From the NCBI GenBank assembly GCA_018433595.1, contig JAHDQY010000007.1, forward strand, positions 62,001-126,000: a DNA stretch of 64,000 nt, written 5' to 3'. This document shows positions 42,770 to 55,377 of the stretch, piece after piece (within the stretch, counting starts at the first letter, position 1; every line of letters starts with the position of its first letter). The notes beneath the pieces were generated by a model, which saw nothing but the letters and a program-made list of their open reading frames with translations, searched no databases and was not told where the DNA came from. A program made the position numbers and the translations under genes. Origin of the DNA: Synergistales bacterium (GTDB taxonomy: Bacteria; Synergistota; Synergistia; Synergistales; Aminithiophilaceae).

Positions 42770-45700
42770 AAGTTTCGGAGGGGTTCACGAACTTCCTCTC
42801 TCTCCGGGATTCACCGCCATCGTAGGGCCCAACGGAAGCGGCAAGAGCAACCTCCTCGACGGTCTCCGCTGGGTTCTAGGCGAGGGGAGTCCCGGTCGGC
42901 TTCGTGTCACCCGTCAGCAGGACCTCATCTTTCAGGGCTGTGCAACACTGGAAGCGGCCAGGGAAACCGAGGTGACCCTCCAGCTTCGCGGTGAAAAGCG
43001 GCGCGCCACTCTCAGACGACGCTTCGACGTCGAGGGAGGCGGGACGATTCTCCTCGATGGAGGGCGCGTCCGCCTCCAGGACCTGGAGCCGTTCAAGCGC
43101 CGATGGCATCTCGAAGGAGACCGCTTCGCCTTCATCGGTCAGGGCGAGGTGGCCGAAGTCATCCAGCAGCGTCCTCTCCAGCGGCGGCTTCATCTGGAAG
43201 GGCTCTTCGGTATCGACGTCTACCGCAGAAAGCGGGACGAGGCTGCGGAAAAGCTTGCCCGATCCGCTGACGAGCTGGCACGCCTGACGACCTTGGTGGC
43301 GGAGCTCGAAAGCCGCCGCCGCCAGATCGCTCCCGAGGTGGAACGGGCCCGGGAGGCCAGGGAGCTTCTCTCGGCCCTTGAGGAGGACCGGCGCCTCCTT
43401 TACTGGCTTCGGCGCGCTGAAGCCGAGGCAGACCTATCCCGGGCCCTGACTGCGGAGGAAGAGGAAGCCGAGCGGGCCGGGGCCCTTGCACTCTGGACCT
43501 CCCGTTGGGAGGGGTTCCGCCGCCGCCTTGAGGAGCGGTCGGGCGAGTTCGACGAGCGGCGTCTCCAGCAGGAGCGTCGTCGCGAAGGCCTGAACCGCCA
43601 TATCGAGGCCCTCACCCGGAAAGCCTTCTCTCTGGCCACGGCTTGTCTGGAGCGCCGTCGCCGCCTGGCCGTCATCGGCTCCGAGCGGCAGGACGTCGAT
43701 GAGAAGCGGATCGGGATCGCCGAAGAGGTCGCCGCCTCTCGGGAGGCTCTCGAAGAGGCCGAAAGATCCCGGGCAAGCCGTCAGGCCGCCGTGGCCGACC
43801 TCGAAACACGATGGGAAAAGATGCGCCGCCTCTTCGACGAACGCCGCCGCGAGCGGGAAACCCTCCTCTCCCGCAAGGCCGAGGTGGAAACGGCCCTGGA
43901 GGGAGGCGGTCACCGCAGAAAGGCTCTGGAGAGGGAGGCGAAGGCCGTCGAAACCTCCCTTCAGGAGAAACTCGCGCTCCGCGATCGCCTCAGATCGGGG
44001 TTGGAAGCTCTCCAATCGGATCTTGACGAAGCGAAGGGCTCTTTTGAAAGGGTTCTCGACAGCCACGGCAAGAGCTACGCCCGCTGCCAGGAGTTGGGTG
44101 CCTCGATCCAGCAGCTTCGTCGGGAGAACGCCCGCAGCCGCCAGATCCTGGAGGAACTGGCCGAAAGGGCCGAAAACGAACTCTACCCTCGGCCGGTCCG
44201 TCACGTCATTGCCGCCGCCCGTCTCGGCCGCCTCGATGCCGATCCCGTGCCCGTCCTGGAGGTCTTCTCCTGTCCCTCCCATCTGGCTTCTCCGCTCGAG
44301 GCCTTCCTCGGAGGCAGGGCCTTCTGGCTTCTCGTGGAGACCTTCGAAGAGGCCCAGCGCTGCATTGACCAGCTCAAGCGCCAGCAGGAGGGGCGAGCCA
44401 CCTTCCTCCCCCTCGAACGCTGCCGCCCCCGGATGCCCTCGATCCTCTCCAGTGCCGACGGCGTCGTCGGCTGGGCCCGCGAACTCGTTACCGTCGATCC
44501 TCACTGGCAGCCGGCCTGGGATCACCTCATGGGCGATCTCCTCGTCGTCGAAACGTACCGTACCGGTTCGGACCTCGTCCGCGGCGGTCTTCGCGCCCCC
44601 GTGGTCACTCTCGAAGGCGATGTCTTTCAGCCTGGCGGCACCGTCAGCGGCGGTCACGCCCGCAAAGGGCCGGGGGCTCTCGAACTGCGCCGTCTCCGGG
44701 AAGAAGCGAAGGTTCGCCTCGAAGAGCAGATGGAGCGGTTGGCCGTCTTGGAGAAAAGCTATGGCGAAGAGGAAAAAAGGGAGCTGGCCGCCGCTGCGGA
44801 AAAAGAGGCCCTTGCCTCCCGCCTTCGAGATCTGGAGGTCCAGACCGTCGATTTCACCCGCCGCCTCGGCCTGGAGGCTCGTGAGACCGATGCCCTCAAT
44901 CAGGAGTGTTCCCGTATCGCCCGGGAACTGCAGGAGCTTGACGCTCTTGCCTTCACCGGAAGAGGGGAACTGGAAGACCTGGCCCAACGTCTCAGTGATT
45001 TCGATGACCTTCCTCAGGAGGACCGTCTCGGGGCCGATGTCGGGACGGCCCGGGCCGAATTGGCCCTTGTCGTGGAGCGCTGTCGTTCGCTGGAAGCCCT
45101 CACTTCGAGAGCCGAGCGGGAAGAGAGCGGACTGAACGACCGCCTTGCCCGCCTCGACGAAGAGAGGCGGACCCTTCTTGAGGGAGAGGAGACCTCCAGG
45201 AAGGATCTCGCCGGTCTCGGCCGAGACCGCCTCCTTCTCTGGCGGGAGCGCCGGGATCTTGAACTCAGCGGCGATGAAGAGGGCCTCAGACGGAGACGTT
45301 TCATGAACCGCATCAATCGTGCCCAGTATCGGGCCCGGTCGGCCCGGGAGGCCGAGCGGCTTCAGGACGAGACGCTCCAGCAGCTCCGCCTCCGGAGGAT
45401 GGATCTTGAACGTGAGCTGATCTCCCTCTGCGAACAGTGGGAGGAGAGCTCCCCCTACCCTGGAGCCGCCGCCCTTCCCGGCGACGATGTGGGCGAAGTG
45501 CGCCGCCGCGTCCGGGAGCTTGAGCGCTCCCTGCGCCGCCTCGGCGACCCCGACATGGGCGTCCTTTCGGAAGACCGCTCTCTCCTGGCCCGTCTGGAGT
45601 TTTTGGGCACCCAGATTCGGGATGTCCAGGATGCCATGGAAGAGCTTCGACAGCTTGTCGATGCCGCCGACAGGGAGGCGGGCCGCCTCTTCTCCGAAGC

Positions 45701-46141
45701 CCTGAGCGGTATCGATGTGGGCTTCAACGCCCTTTTCCGGAGGCTTTTCAACGGCGGCGAGGCCCACCTTGAAATGGCCGACGGACAGTCTGTCTGGGAA
45801 GCGGGAGTGGAAGTCGTCGCCCGGCCTCCCGGCAAATCGCCTCAGAACCTGCGACAGCTCTCAGGGGGCGAACAGTCCCTGTCGGCCATTGCCCTGCTTT
45901 TCTCCTCCATGGAAGTCGCCAGGGTTCCTCTGGCCGTCCTTGACGAAGTCGATGCCGCCCTCGACGAGGTCAACCTCAGACGCTTCGCCGATCTGGCCCG
46001 GGAATATGCCCAGCGGCTTCAGCTCATCGCCATGACTCATCGGCGGATCACCATGGAGAGGGCCGACGTCATGTTCGGTGTCACCCTCTCTGAGCCGGGG
46101 CTCTCCCAGATTGTCGGCGTCCGTCTCGAGGAGTGGGACTG

Positions 46142-46876
46142 ATGGATTCCACCGTCGACGACATCCTCTACGGCATTCTGAGATTGCGCCAACCCCGTAA
46201 AGGGCCCAGGGTCAGCCTCGATTCGGTCCTTCTCGCGGCCTGGGCCAGACCACTGCGGCGGGGTAGGGTCCTCGAACTCGGTTCGGCCCAGGGAGGTGTC
46301 ACCCTCATGGTTGCTCTACGACACCCCGACCTGGAGCGGCTTGAGGGACTCGAGATTCAGAAATCCCTCTACCGGATGGCCCTGGAAAACGCCGAGACCA
46401 ACGGCCTTCCCGCCACCTTCCGTCTCGGGGACCTCCGGAACCATCGGGAGCTCTATGAGGCGCAATCCTTCGACCTCGTCATCGCCAACCCGCCTTACGA
46501 CGACCTGGCCCGGGGACGAAAGAGTGCCGTCACCGCCGCCGCCATGGCCCGCCAGGAAACGGCCTGCCGCCTCGAAGACGTCGTCGAGGCCGCTCGCTAC
46601 CTGCTCTGCGACGGAGGCCGCCTCTCTCTCGTCTTTCGCGCCGACCGTCTTGCCGAACTCCTGACTCTCCTGAAGCGCTTCCGCCTTGAACCCAAGCGTC
46701 TTCGGGCCGTCCATCACAGCCCGGAAAAGGAGGCCTCCATCGTCCTCGTCGAGGCCGTCCGTTCGGCTGCCCTCGGCCTTCGTCTGGAGAGACCTCTTTT
46801 CGTCATCGATGCAGAGGGACGGACGCCGCCCGACCTGGCTGTCGCCTATGAAGCGGGAAAAGGAGCCTGTCTCTGA
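46142..46876 (+). CDS. TrmN6-like tRNA adenine methyltransferase
   Basis: A 244-residue class I SAM methyltransferase. VLELGSAQGGVTLMVALR is motif I, and DLVIANPPYDD is the NPPY motif of N6-adenine methylases. The overall layout matches COG4123, tRNA1(Val) A37 N6-methyltransferase (YfiC/TrmN6). Typical family members have GTGSG-type motif I; GSAQGG is somewhat unusual. ATG 46142 overlaps the smc stop (TGATG), with GAGGAG upstream. It closes the long same-strand run before a terminator. Confidence 0.85.
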   Translation: MDSTVDDILYGILRLRQPRKGPRVSLDSVLLAAWARPLRRGRVLELGSAQGGVTLMVALRHPDLERLEGLEIQKSLYRMALENAETNGLPATFRLGDLRNHRELYEAQSFDLVIANPPYDDLARGRKSAVTAAAMARQETACRLEDVVEAARYLLCDGGRLSLVFRADRLAELLTLLKRFRLEPKRLRAVHHSPEKEASIVLVEAVRSAALGLRLERPLFVIDAEGRTPPDLAVAYEAGKGACL

Positions 46877-46946
46877 AAAGGAAGGTGCAGCCGGCAGTCC
46901 CGCGTCGGGAGATGAAGCTTCCTCTCCTGATGCTCCCGAGACGAAG

Positions 46947-46998
46947 AGAGCCTTTCTCACGAGACCAGCCGGGGAGCCGTGAAAGGCTCTTTCTTTTT
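46947..46998 (+). terminator. Intrinsic terminator between the trmN6-like gene and htpG
   Basis: AGAGCCTTTC (46947-46956) pairs with GAAAGGCTCT (46981-46990), with partly paired interior, followed by TTCTTTTTGA. It ends the 23-kb gene run. Between it and htpG I see only a weak TATACT box at 47013 and no good -35; the 246-base gap holds no other gene. Confidence 0.82.
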
Positions 46999-47122
46999 GA
47001 TCTATCTTGATCTATACTTCCCCTTCGGATAAACGGCTCTATCGGGGGCTCTTGCCGCCTCCCTTTCACGAAGAGCCATCTCCATCAGTTTTCGGCCTGT
47101 CACAAGGAGGGACCCTGCGAGC

Positions 47123-49060
47123 ATGGAAACAAGAGAGACTTTTTCCTTTCAGAGCGAAGGCAAACAGCTGCTGGACCTGATGATCCACTCCGTCTACTCC
47201 AACCGGGAGATCTTCCTCAGAGAGCTCATCTCCAACGCTTCGGACGGGCTGGACAAACTCCGTGTCGCCTCCCTTACCGAAGAGGCGCTGCGGCCGCTCT
47301 TCGTCGACCCTCACATCCGCATCGCCGTTGACCGTAAGGCCCGTCTTCTTCGCCTCTCCGACAACGGCATCGGCATGAACCGGGAGGAGCTCGTCTCCTA
47401 TCTGGGGACCATCGCCAAATCGGGGACAAAGGAGTTTATCCGCCACCTGGCGGAGCGGAAGGAGCCCCTGACGCCTGAACTCATCGGCCAGTTCGGAGTG
47501 GGTTTCTACTCGTCCTTCATGGTGGCGGATTCCGTGGAGGTGCTGACGCGCAAGGCGGGCGAGGGCGAGGCCTGGCTCTGGAAATCTTCAGGCGACGGTG
47601 TCTACACCATCGAAAAGGCGAGTCGCGAGGGCTGTGGCACCACGGTGGCGCTTCACCTCAAGCCCGTCGGGGGTGGAGGCGAAGACGAGGAGAGTTTGCG
47701 CCCCTGGGAGAGCTCATCGGAAGAGGACTTTACCGACGAAGGGAGAATCTGTTCCATCGTCCGCAGATACTCGGACTTCGTCGCTTACCCGATCCGAATG
47801 GAGGTGCAAAACCTCGATGACGAGGGCAAGGAGTCGGGCACGAAAGACGAGGTGCTTAACTCCATGAAAGCCATCTGGACCCGCCCCGAATCGGAGGTTT
47901 CCGACGACGAATACAAGGAATTCTATGCCCACGTCAGCCGCGACTGGGCCGAGCCGCTGACCCGTATTGTCTACAGCGCCGAAGGGGTGACCAGCTTCCG
48001 GGCGCTTCTTTACCTTCCCTCGAAGGCGCCTTTCGACCTCTTCCTGCGTGAAGGGGAGCGGGGCATCCAGCTTTACGTGAAGCGGGTCTTCATCATGCAG
48101 GACTGCAAGGAGCTGATTCCGGAATATCTCCGCTTCCTCCGCGGCGTGGTGGATGCCGAAGATCTGCCGCTCAACCTCTCCCGGGAGATCCTCCAGCAGG
48201 ATCGGCGTATCACCGTGATCCGAAGGAGTCTGACGAGAAAGGTCCTGGAGGAGCTCAAAGCCCTGAGAGGCAGGGACCGCGGGAGTTACACCGCCTTCTG
48301 GAAAGAGTTCGGCAAGGTACTCAAGGAGGGCATCTTCGCCGACGAACGGAACAGGGAAACGCTCCTCTCCCTGGCCCTCTTCTGCACCACCGAGCGGGAA
48401 TGGATCACTCTCGACGAGTATCTGGAGTCTCTGAAGCCGGAACAGAAGGCCGTCTACCACCTTTCCGGAGGAAAGCTGGAAACGCTGCGCAACTCCCCTC
48501 ACCTGGAGGCTTTTCAGGAACGGGGATACGAGGTGCTCCTCCTTGACGACCCCGTCGACGATTTCTGGACCGGCGTGGTGGAACGCTATCGCGACAAGCC
48601 CCTGAAATCGGTGGCGAAGGGTGCGGCCGACCTGGGCGAGCGCGAGGAGGAAGCCGAAAAATCCGATCAGGCCCGGGAAGAGCGGTTTGCCCCTCTCCTC
48701 AAGGCTCTTGCCGAGCGGCTTGCCGAGGACGTCTCGTCGGTGCGTCTCTCGAAGCGCCTCACCGCTTCTCCGGCCTGCCTCGTCGGCGAGGCCCATTCCA
48801 TGACGCCCCAGATGGAACAGCTCTTCCGGGGCATGGGGCAGTCTGTGCCGAAGCTCAAACGCATCCTGGAGGTCAACCCCGGACATGCCGTTCTGGAACG
48901 GCTCCGGCGCCGTTTCGAAGCTGACGGTTCGCTGGGGGACTATCCGGAACTGCTCTACGGGCAGGCGACGCTCGCCGAGGGAGGAGCACCTGCAGACCCG
49001 GCCCGCTTCGCCCGTCTCGTGGCCGATCTGCTGGAGCGTGACCTGGAGGGAAAACGCTGA
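47123..49060 (+). CDS. htpG: Hsp90 chaperone HtpG
   Basis: A 645-residue bacterial Hsp90. The N-terminal GHKL ATPase has SVYSNREIFLRELISNASDG, LSDNGIGMNREE and QFGVGFYSSFMVAD. The middle domain has YVKRVFIMQDCKELIPEYLRF and LNLSREILQ. The C-terminal dimerisation domain includes KRLTASPACLVG and PGHAVLERL. GGAGGG lies upstream of ATG 47123. It has terminator-bounded upstream DNA and likely its own promoter. The downstream 45-codon fragment that looks like hemW suggests this locus has been rearranged. Confidence 0.96.
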   Translation: METRETFSFQSEGKQLLDLMIHSVYSNREIFLRELISNASDGLDKLRVASLTEEALRPLFVDPHIRIAVDRKARLLRLSDNGIGMNREELVSYLGTIAKSGTKEFIRHLAERKEPLTPELIGQFGVGFYSSFMVADSVEVLTRKAGEGEAWLWKSSGDGVYTIEKASREGCGTTVALHLKPVGGGGEDEESLRPWESSSEEDFTDEGRICSIVRRYSDFVAYPIRMEVQNLDDEGKESGTKDEVLNSMKAIWTRPESEVSDDEYKEFYAHVSRDWAEPLTRIVYSAEGVTSFRALLYLPSKAPFDLFLREGERGIQLYVKRVFIMQDCKELIPEYLRFLRGVVDAEDLPLNLSREILQQDRRITVIRRSLTRKVLEELKALRGRDRGSYTAFWKEFGKVLKEGIFADERNRETLLSLALFCTTEREWITLDEYLESLKPEQKAVYHLSGGKLETLRNSPHLEAFQERGYEVLLLDDPVDDFWTGVVERYRDKPLKSVAKGAADLGEREEEAEKSDQAREERFAPLLKALAERLAEDVSSVRLSKRLTASPACLVGEAHSMTPQMEQLFRGMGQSVPKLKRILEVNPGHAVLERLRRRFEADGSLGDYPELLYGQATLAEGGAPADPARFARLVADLLERDLEGKR

Positions 49061-49067
49061 ACTTGCC

Positions 49068-49205
49068 ATGCTCGGGGCGACCGTTGCCCACCGCCGAAGG
49101 GCTATGTTTCAGAGGGGGTATCTTGAAGTGACTGACGACCGTTTCAGGATTTCTCGTGGCGGCTCCGTGCTCTCTTCCCTTTTCGAGGCTCTCCCATGGC
49201 TCTGA
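49068..49205 (+). pseudogene. Possible HemW C-terminal remnant or small ORF
   Basis: A 45-codon frame beginning ATG at 49068 and overlapping the rsmI start. Its last 32 residues (MFQRGYLEVTDDRFRISRG...SSLFEAL) resemble the extreme C-terminal winged-helix region of HemW/HemN-like proteins (usually GLLEx-DGDR-LT-xGRLLSN-VF). No radical SAM part is found upstream; htpG ends eight bases before. It could be a relic of a truncated hemW, a real tiny gene, or chance. Confidence 0.35.
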
Positions 49206-50032
49206 TTCTTGTGCCCACCCCTGTCGGCAACCGGGAGGACATCACCGCCAGGGCCCTGAAGGTCCTTCAGGAGGCCGATGTCGTCGCCTGCGAGGACACG
49301 CGCCACACGGGGCTTCTGTTGCAGCACTACGGCATCAGGGCCCGCCTGATCTCCTACCATGCCCACAACGAGAGGGCCCGGACGGAGGAAATCCTGAAAA
49401 ACCTGGCGGAAGGCAGGACGGTGGCCCTCGTTTCCGACGCCGGAACGCCGGCCGTCTCCGACCCCGGCAGCATCGTCGTTGAAAAGGCCCTCGCCGCGGG
49501 ATTCGACGTCGACGTCCTTCCCGGTCCGACGGCCTTTGTCCCGGCCCTGATCCTTTCGGGGCTCCCCGTTCACCCCTTCACCTTCTGGGGCTTCCTCCCC
49601 TCGAAGGGTTCCGAACGGAGATCCCTCCTCCAGGGCCTGGCCGACCATCGCTGGACCCTGATCTTCTACGTCGCCCCCCATCGCCTTGTCGATGAGCTTT
49701 CCGATGCCTTCGACACCCTTGGAGATCGTCCAGCGGCCCTGGTCCGGGAGATCAGCAAGCTCCATCAGGAGGCGATCCGGGGGAGCTTGCGCTCCCTCCG
49801 CGATGATGCGGCGAGCCGAAAGCTCAAAGGAGAGATGGTTCTCGTCATTGCCGGAAGAGAGCCTGAGGCCTTCGACGATTCCCGTTGGCGGATGGAGGCG
49901 CAAAACCTTCTCAACGGGGGAAAGAGCCTCCGCGATGTTGTCAATCTCATCGCCGAGGGTTATGGTATTCCGAAAAACCGGATCAAATCGGCGTTGCTTG
50001 AATCGCGGCGTCGCGAGGAGGTTGAAGAGTAA
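49196..50032 (+). CDS. rsmI: 16S rRNA C1402 2'-O-methyltransferase RsmI
   Basis: A 278-residue tetrapyrrole-methylase-fold enzyme that methylates the ribose of C1402 in the decoding centre. LILVPTPVGNREDITARAL, ACEDTRHTG, VSDAGTPAVSDPG and PGPTAFVPALILSGLP are conserved. The C-terminal tail (GYGIPKNRIKSALLE) is also family-like. The start has only a weak ribosome site. The stop overlaps metG (TAATG). Confidence 0.96.
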   Translation: MALILVPTPVGNREDITARALKVLQEADVVACEDTRHTGLLLQHYGIRARLISYHAHNERARTEEILKNLAEGRTVALVSDAGTPAVSDPGSIVVEKALAAGFDVDVLPGPTAFVPALILSGLPVHPFTFWGFLPSKGSERRSLLQGLADHRWTLIFYVAPHRLVDELSDAFDTLGDRPAALVREISKLHQEAIRGSLRSLRDDAASRKLKGEMVLVIAGREPEAFDDSRWRMEAQNLLNGGKSLRDVVNLIAEGYGIPKNRIKSALLESRRREEVEE

Positions 50033-51963
50033 TGTCTTCCGACAGAACCTTTTATGTCACCACGCCCATCTACTACGTCAATGACGTTCCCCACATCGGC
50101 CATGCCTACACGACCATCGCCGCCGATGTCCTGGCCCTTTACCATCGCATGGCCGGCGACAGGGTCCTCTTCTGCACCGGGACCGACGAGCACGGTCAGA
50201 AAATCCAGGCTACGGCCCAGGCCAAGGGGATGACGGCCCAGGAACTTGCCGACAGGACGGTGGAGAACTTCCGTCGCCTCTGGGAGGTTCTCCACATCAC
50301 TCACGACGATTTCATCCGCACCACCGAGCCGCGTCATGAGCGTGTCGTCCAGGCGATCTTCCAGAAACTCATCGATCAGGGCGACATCTACAAGGGAACC
50401 TATGAGGGGCTTTACTGCGTCCCCTGTGAGACCTACGTTCCCGAGAGCCAGATGGGGGAAGGACATACCTGTCCCGATTGCAGGCGCCCCCTCCAGCCCA
50501 TGACGGAGGAGAGCTACTTCTTCCGCATCTCCCGCTATCAGGAGGCACTTCTCAAGTTCTATGAGGAGAACCCTGACGCCATCCAGCCCCGGAGCCGCTA
50601 CAACGAGGTGGTCAGCTTCATCCGCAGCGGCCTCAATGACCAGTCCGTCTCCCGGACCACCCTCAAGTGGGGGATCCCCGTCCCCGGCGACGAGCGCCAC
50701 GTCATCTACGTCTGGTTCGATGCCCTCATCAACTACCTCACCGTCTGCGGCTACCCCGATGACGAGGAGCGGATGGCCGCCTTCTGGCCCGCCGTCCATC
50801 ACCTCGTCGGCAAGGACATCATCCGCTTCCACTGCGTCGTCTGGCCCGCCATGCTCCTGGCCCTGGGGCTGACCCCGCCCAGGAAGGTCTTCGCCCACGG
50901 CTGGTGGACCGTCGAGGGCGAGAAGATGTCCAAATCCAAGGGCAACGTCGTCGACCCCTTCGAGATGGTCGACCTCTACGGCGTCGATGCCTTCCGCTAC
51001 TTCCTTCTCCGCGAGGTCGCCTTCGGCAACGACGGCGACTTCTCCGAACTCGCCATGGTCCAGCGCATCAACTCCGACCTGGCCAACGACCTGGGCAACC
51101 TCCTCAACAGGACCCTTCAGATGGTGGAGCGCTTCCAGGGGGGCCGGGTTCTGGGCGCCACGGAGAAGGAACCCCTTGACGAGGAGATCCTGGCCGCCGC
51201 CGAGGCCACGCGGCGGACCTACGATGAGGCCATGGGGGAGTTCGCCTTCGACGAGGCCCTCAAGGCCCTTTGGACCCTCATCGGCAAGGGGAACAAGTAC
51301 ATCGACACCACCATGCCCTGGAAGCTCGGCAAGGAGGGGCGGTCGGACCGTCTAGCCGCCGTCCTTTCCACTCTCTGCACCGTTTTGAGGCTGGCGGCCC
51401 TTCTCGTCTCTCCCGTCATGCCCGCCACGGCCCGGACCATGTGGCGCCAGCTCGGCCTTGAGGGGACGCCTGAAGAGGCGGGATTCGCGGCCGCCGACAG
51501 CCCCTTCCCGGCTGGAATCATCGTCGCCAAGGGAGATGTCCTCTTCCCCCGCATCGACATCGAAGCCTGGAAAGAGGCCAGGGCGGCCCGGGAGATCGCC
51601 AAGAGCTTCGACCCCGATCCCGGCGAACACGAAGAGGAGATCTCCATCGACGATTTCCGCAAGGTCGAGCTCCGCGTGGCCCGCATCGTCGCCGCCGAGC
51701 CCGTCCCCAAGGCCGACAAGCTCTTCAGGATCGACGTCGATCTGGGTTACGAGAGACGGACCATCGTTTCGGGCATCCGCGAATACTACAAGGCCGAAGA
51801 CCTGGTGGGCAAGACGATCATCGTCGTCTGCAACCTCAAGCCCGCCAAGCTCCGGGGCGTCGAAAGCCGCGGCATGCTGCTCGCCGCCGAAAGCTGCCGC
51901 GACGATTCCCTGGCCCTCCTCACTCTCGACGGCGCCATGGCTCTGGGCAGCCGCATCCACTGA
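50032..51963 (+). CDS. metG: Methionyl-tRNA synthetase with C-terminal tRNA-binding domain
   Basis: A 643-residue class I synthetase. It has HIGH (residues 21-24), the zinc knuckle CVPCETYVPE...CPDC around 125-145, KMSKS (298-302) and WFDALINYLT. The C-terminal EMAP-II/Trbp domain (DFRKVELRVARIVAAEPVPKA...GMLLAAE, last ~105 residues) dimerises and binds tRNA. It is the short-linker bacterial form. The ATG overlaps the rsmI stop. Confidence 0.97.
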   Translation: MSSDRTFYVTTPIYYVNDVPHIGHAYTTIAADVLALYHRMAGDRVLFCTGTDEHGQKIQATAQAKGMTAQELADRTVENFRRLWEVLHITHDDFIRTTEPRHERVVQAIFQKLIDQGDIYKGTYEGLYCVPCETYVPESQMGEGHTCPDCRRPLQPMTEESYFFRISRYQEALLKFYEENPDAIQPRSRYNEVVSFIRSGLNDQSVSRTTLKWGIPVPGDERHVIYVWFDALINYLTVCGYPDDEERMAAFWPAVHHLVGKDIIRFHCVVWPAMLLALGLTPPRKVFAHGWWTVEGEKMSKSKGNVVDPFEMVDLYGVDAFRYFLLREVAFGNDGDFSELAMVQRINSDLANDLGNLLNRTLQMVERFQGGRVLGATEKEPLDEEILAAAEATRRTYDEAMGEFAFDEALKALWTLIGKGNKYIDTTMPWKLGKEGRSDRLAAVLSTLCTVLRLAALLVSPVMPATARTMWRQLGLEGTPEEAGFAAADSPFPAGIIVAKGDVLFPRIDIEAWKEARAAREIAKSFDPDPGEHEEEISIDDFRKVELRVARIVAAEPVPKADKLFRIDVDLGYERRTIVSGIREYYKAEDLVGKTIIVVCNLKPAKLRGVESRGMLLAAESCRDDSLALLTLDGAMALGSRIH

Positions 51964-51972
51964 GGCTCGATC

Positions 51973-54842
<2,870 letters not shown>

Positions 54843-54844
<2 letters not shown>

Positions 54845-54879
54845 AAAAGAGGAGGCCCCGCCTCTTTCGAGACGGGGCC
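54843..54879. terminator. Bidirectional terminator between sua5 and the yjfB-like gene
   Basis: Eleven-base arms (54854-54864 and 54869-54879, one G-T pair) around a four-base loop that reads GAAA on the reverse strand. On the reverse strand it is followed by TCCTCTTTTCT, a proper terminator for the yjfB-like gene; sua5 transcripts may also end here. Confidence 0.78.
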
Positions 54880-54895
54880 GGGAGCGGGCCGGTGG

Positions 54896-55069
54896 TCAGG
54901 CTTCGGTGTCGACTCGGCCGCCGATGCCGGAGACGGCGAAAAGCTGCCGGACGAGGTCTTCCTGAAGCGCCGACGTCGTGTCCAGGACCTTGGCTGCGAC
55001 AGCCGTCTGGATTTCGGCGCCGATCGCCGCCGACTTCATCTGCACGATATCGCTGGTGAGCTCCATCAT
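54896..55069 (-). CDS. YjfB-like putative motility protein
   Basis: A 57-residue protein (start MMELTSDIVQMKSAAI; later AKVLDTTSALQEDLVRQL). The layout, a short start, an AxIxTAVAAKVLDT helix and a second helix, matches the YjfB_motility family, whose B. subtilis member belongs to the sigma-D motility regulon as I recall. GGGAGGTGATC precedes ATG 55069 (a second ATG follows at once). A sigma-28 type promoter lies directly upstream and a good terminator downstream, so this is a stand-alone transcription unit. Biochemical function unknown. Its presence suggests a flagellated cell. Confidence 0.7.
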   Translation of the reverse strand: MMELTSDIVQMKSAAIGAEIQTAVAAKVLDTTSALQEDLVRQLFAVSGIGGRVDTEA

Positions 55070-55089
55070 GGCGATCACCTCCCACCTTT

Positions 55090-55117
55090 TTATCGGCCTC
55101 CGCCCCCTCGACCTTTC
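55090..55117 (-). promoter_or_regulatory. Sigma-28 (FliA/SigD) type promoter
   Basis: On the reverse strand: GAAA, a 16-base spacer and GCCGATAA, an exact match to the sigma-28 -10 consensus. It sits 20 bases before the yjfB-like start codon. The -35 matches TAAA at three of four bases. Confidence 0.7.
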
Positions 55118-55131
55118 GCGGCCGATCTCCT

Positions 55132-55162
55132 GTCTTCTTTCGGCCACAGTCTTCTTTCGGCC
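55132..55162 (+). repeat. Two tandem copies of a 14-base repeat, 17-base period
   Basis: GTCTTCTTTCGGCC occurs at 55132-55145 and again, identical, at 55149-55162. The second copy ends two bases before the -35 box of the tRNA-Leu promoter. A degenerate third copy may lie at about 55111-55124. It could be an activator site or chance duplication. Confidence 0.7.
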
Positions 55163-55164
55163 TC

Positions 55165-55193
55165 TTGCCAAATCGTCCCGACGTTGCTACAAT
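55165..55193 (+). promoter_or_regulatory. Sigma-70 promoter of tRNA-Leu
   Basis: TTGCCA (55165-55170), a 17-base spacer and TACAAT (55188-55193), 19 bases before the tRNA 5' end. Confidence 0.82.
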
Positions 55194-55212
55194 CATCGCC
55201 GTCACAGACAAT

Positions 55213-55299
55213 GTCGGGGTGGCGGAACTGGTAGACGCGCTAGATTCAGGATCTAGTGGGCGAAAGCCTGTGGGGGTTCAAATCCCCCCCTCGACACCA
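55213..55299 (+). tRNA. tRNA-Leu (anticodon CAG)
   Basis: An 87-base class II tRNA. The acceptor GTCGGGG pairs with CCTCGAC (one G-T), the D-arm reads GGTGGCGGAACTGGTAGAC, and the anticodon stem is CTAGA/TCTAG around TTCAGGA, giving anticodon CAG. A long variable arm (GGGC GAAA GCCT) is typical of leucine tRNA, the T-arm has GGTTCAAAT, and the 3' CCA is encoded. It has its own promoter and terminator. Confidence 0.96.
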
Positions 55300-55340
55300 T
55301 AGCGAGATGTCCGACTTCGTTCATAAGAAGCGGTTTTGAG

Positions 55341-55377
55341 GCCGTGCCATGTTTGTTGACTTGGCGCGGCTTTTTTG
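55341..55377 (+). terminator. Intrinsic terminator after tRNA-Leu
   Basis: GCCGTGCCA (55341-55349) pairs with TGGCGCGGC (55362-55370, one G-T), followed by TTTTTTG. The 12-base loop contains most of the rpoB -35 box, so terminator and promoter overlap. Confidence 0.88.
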
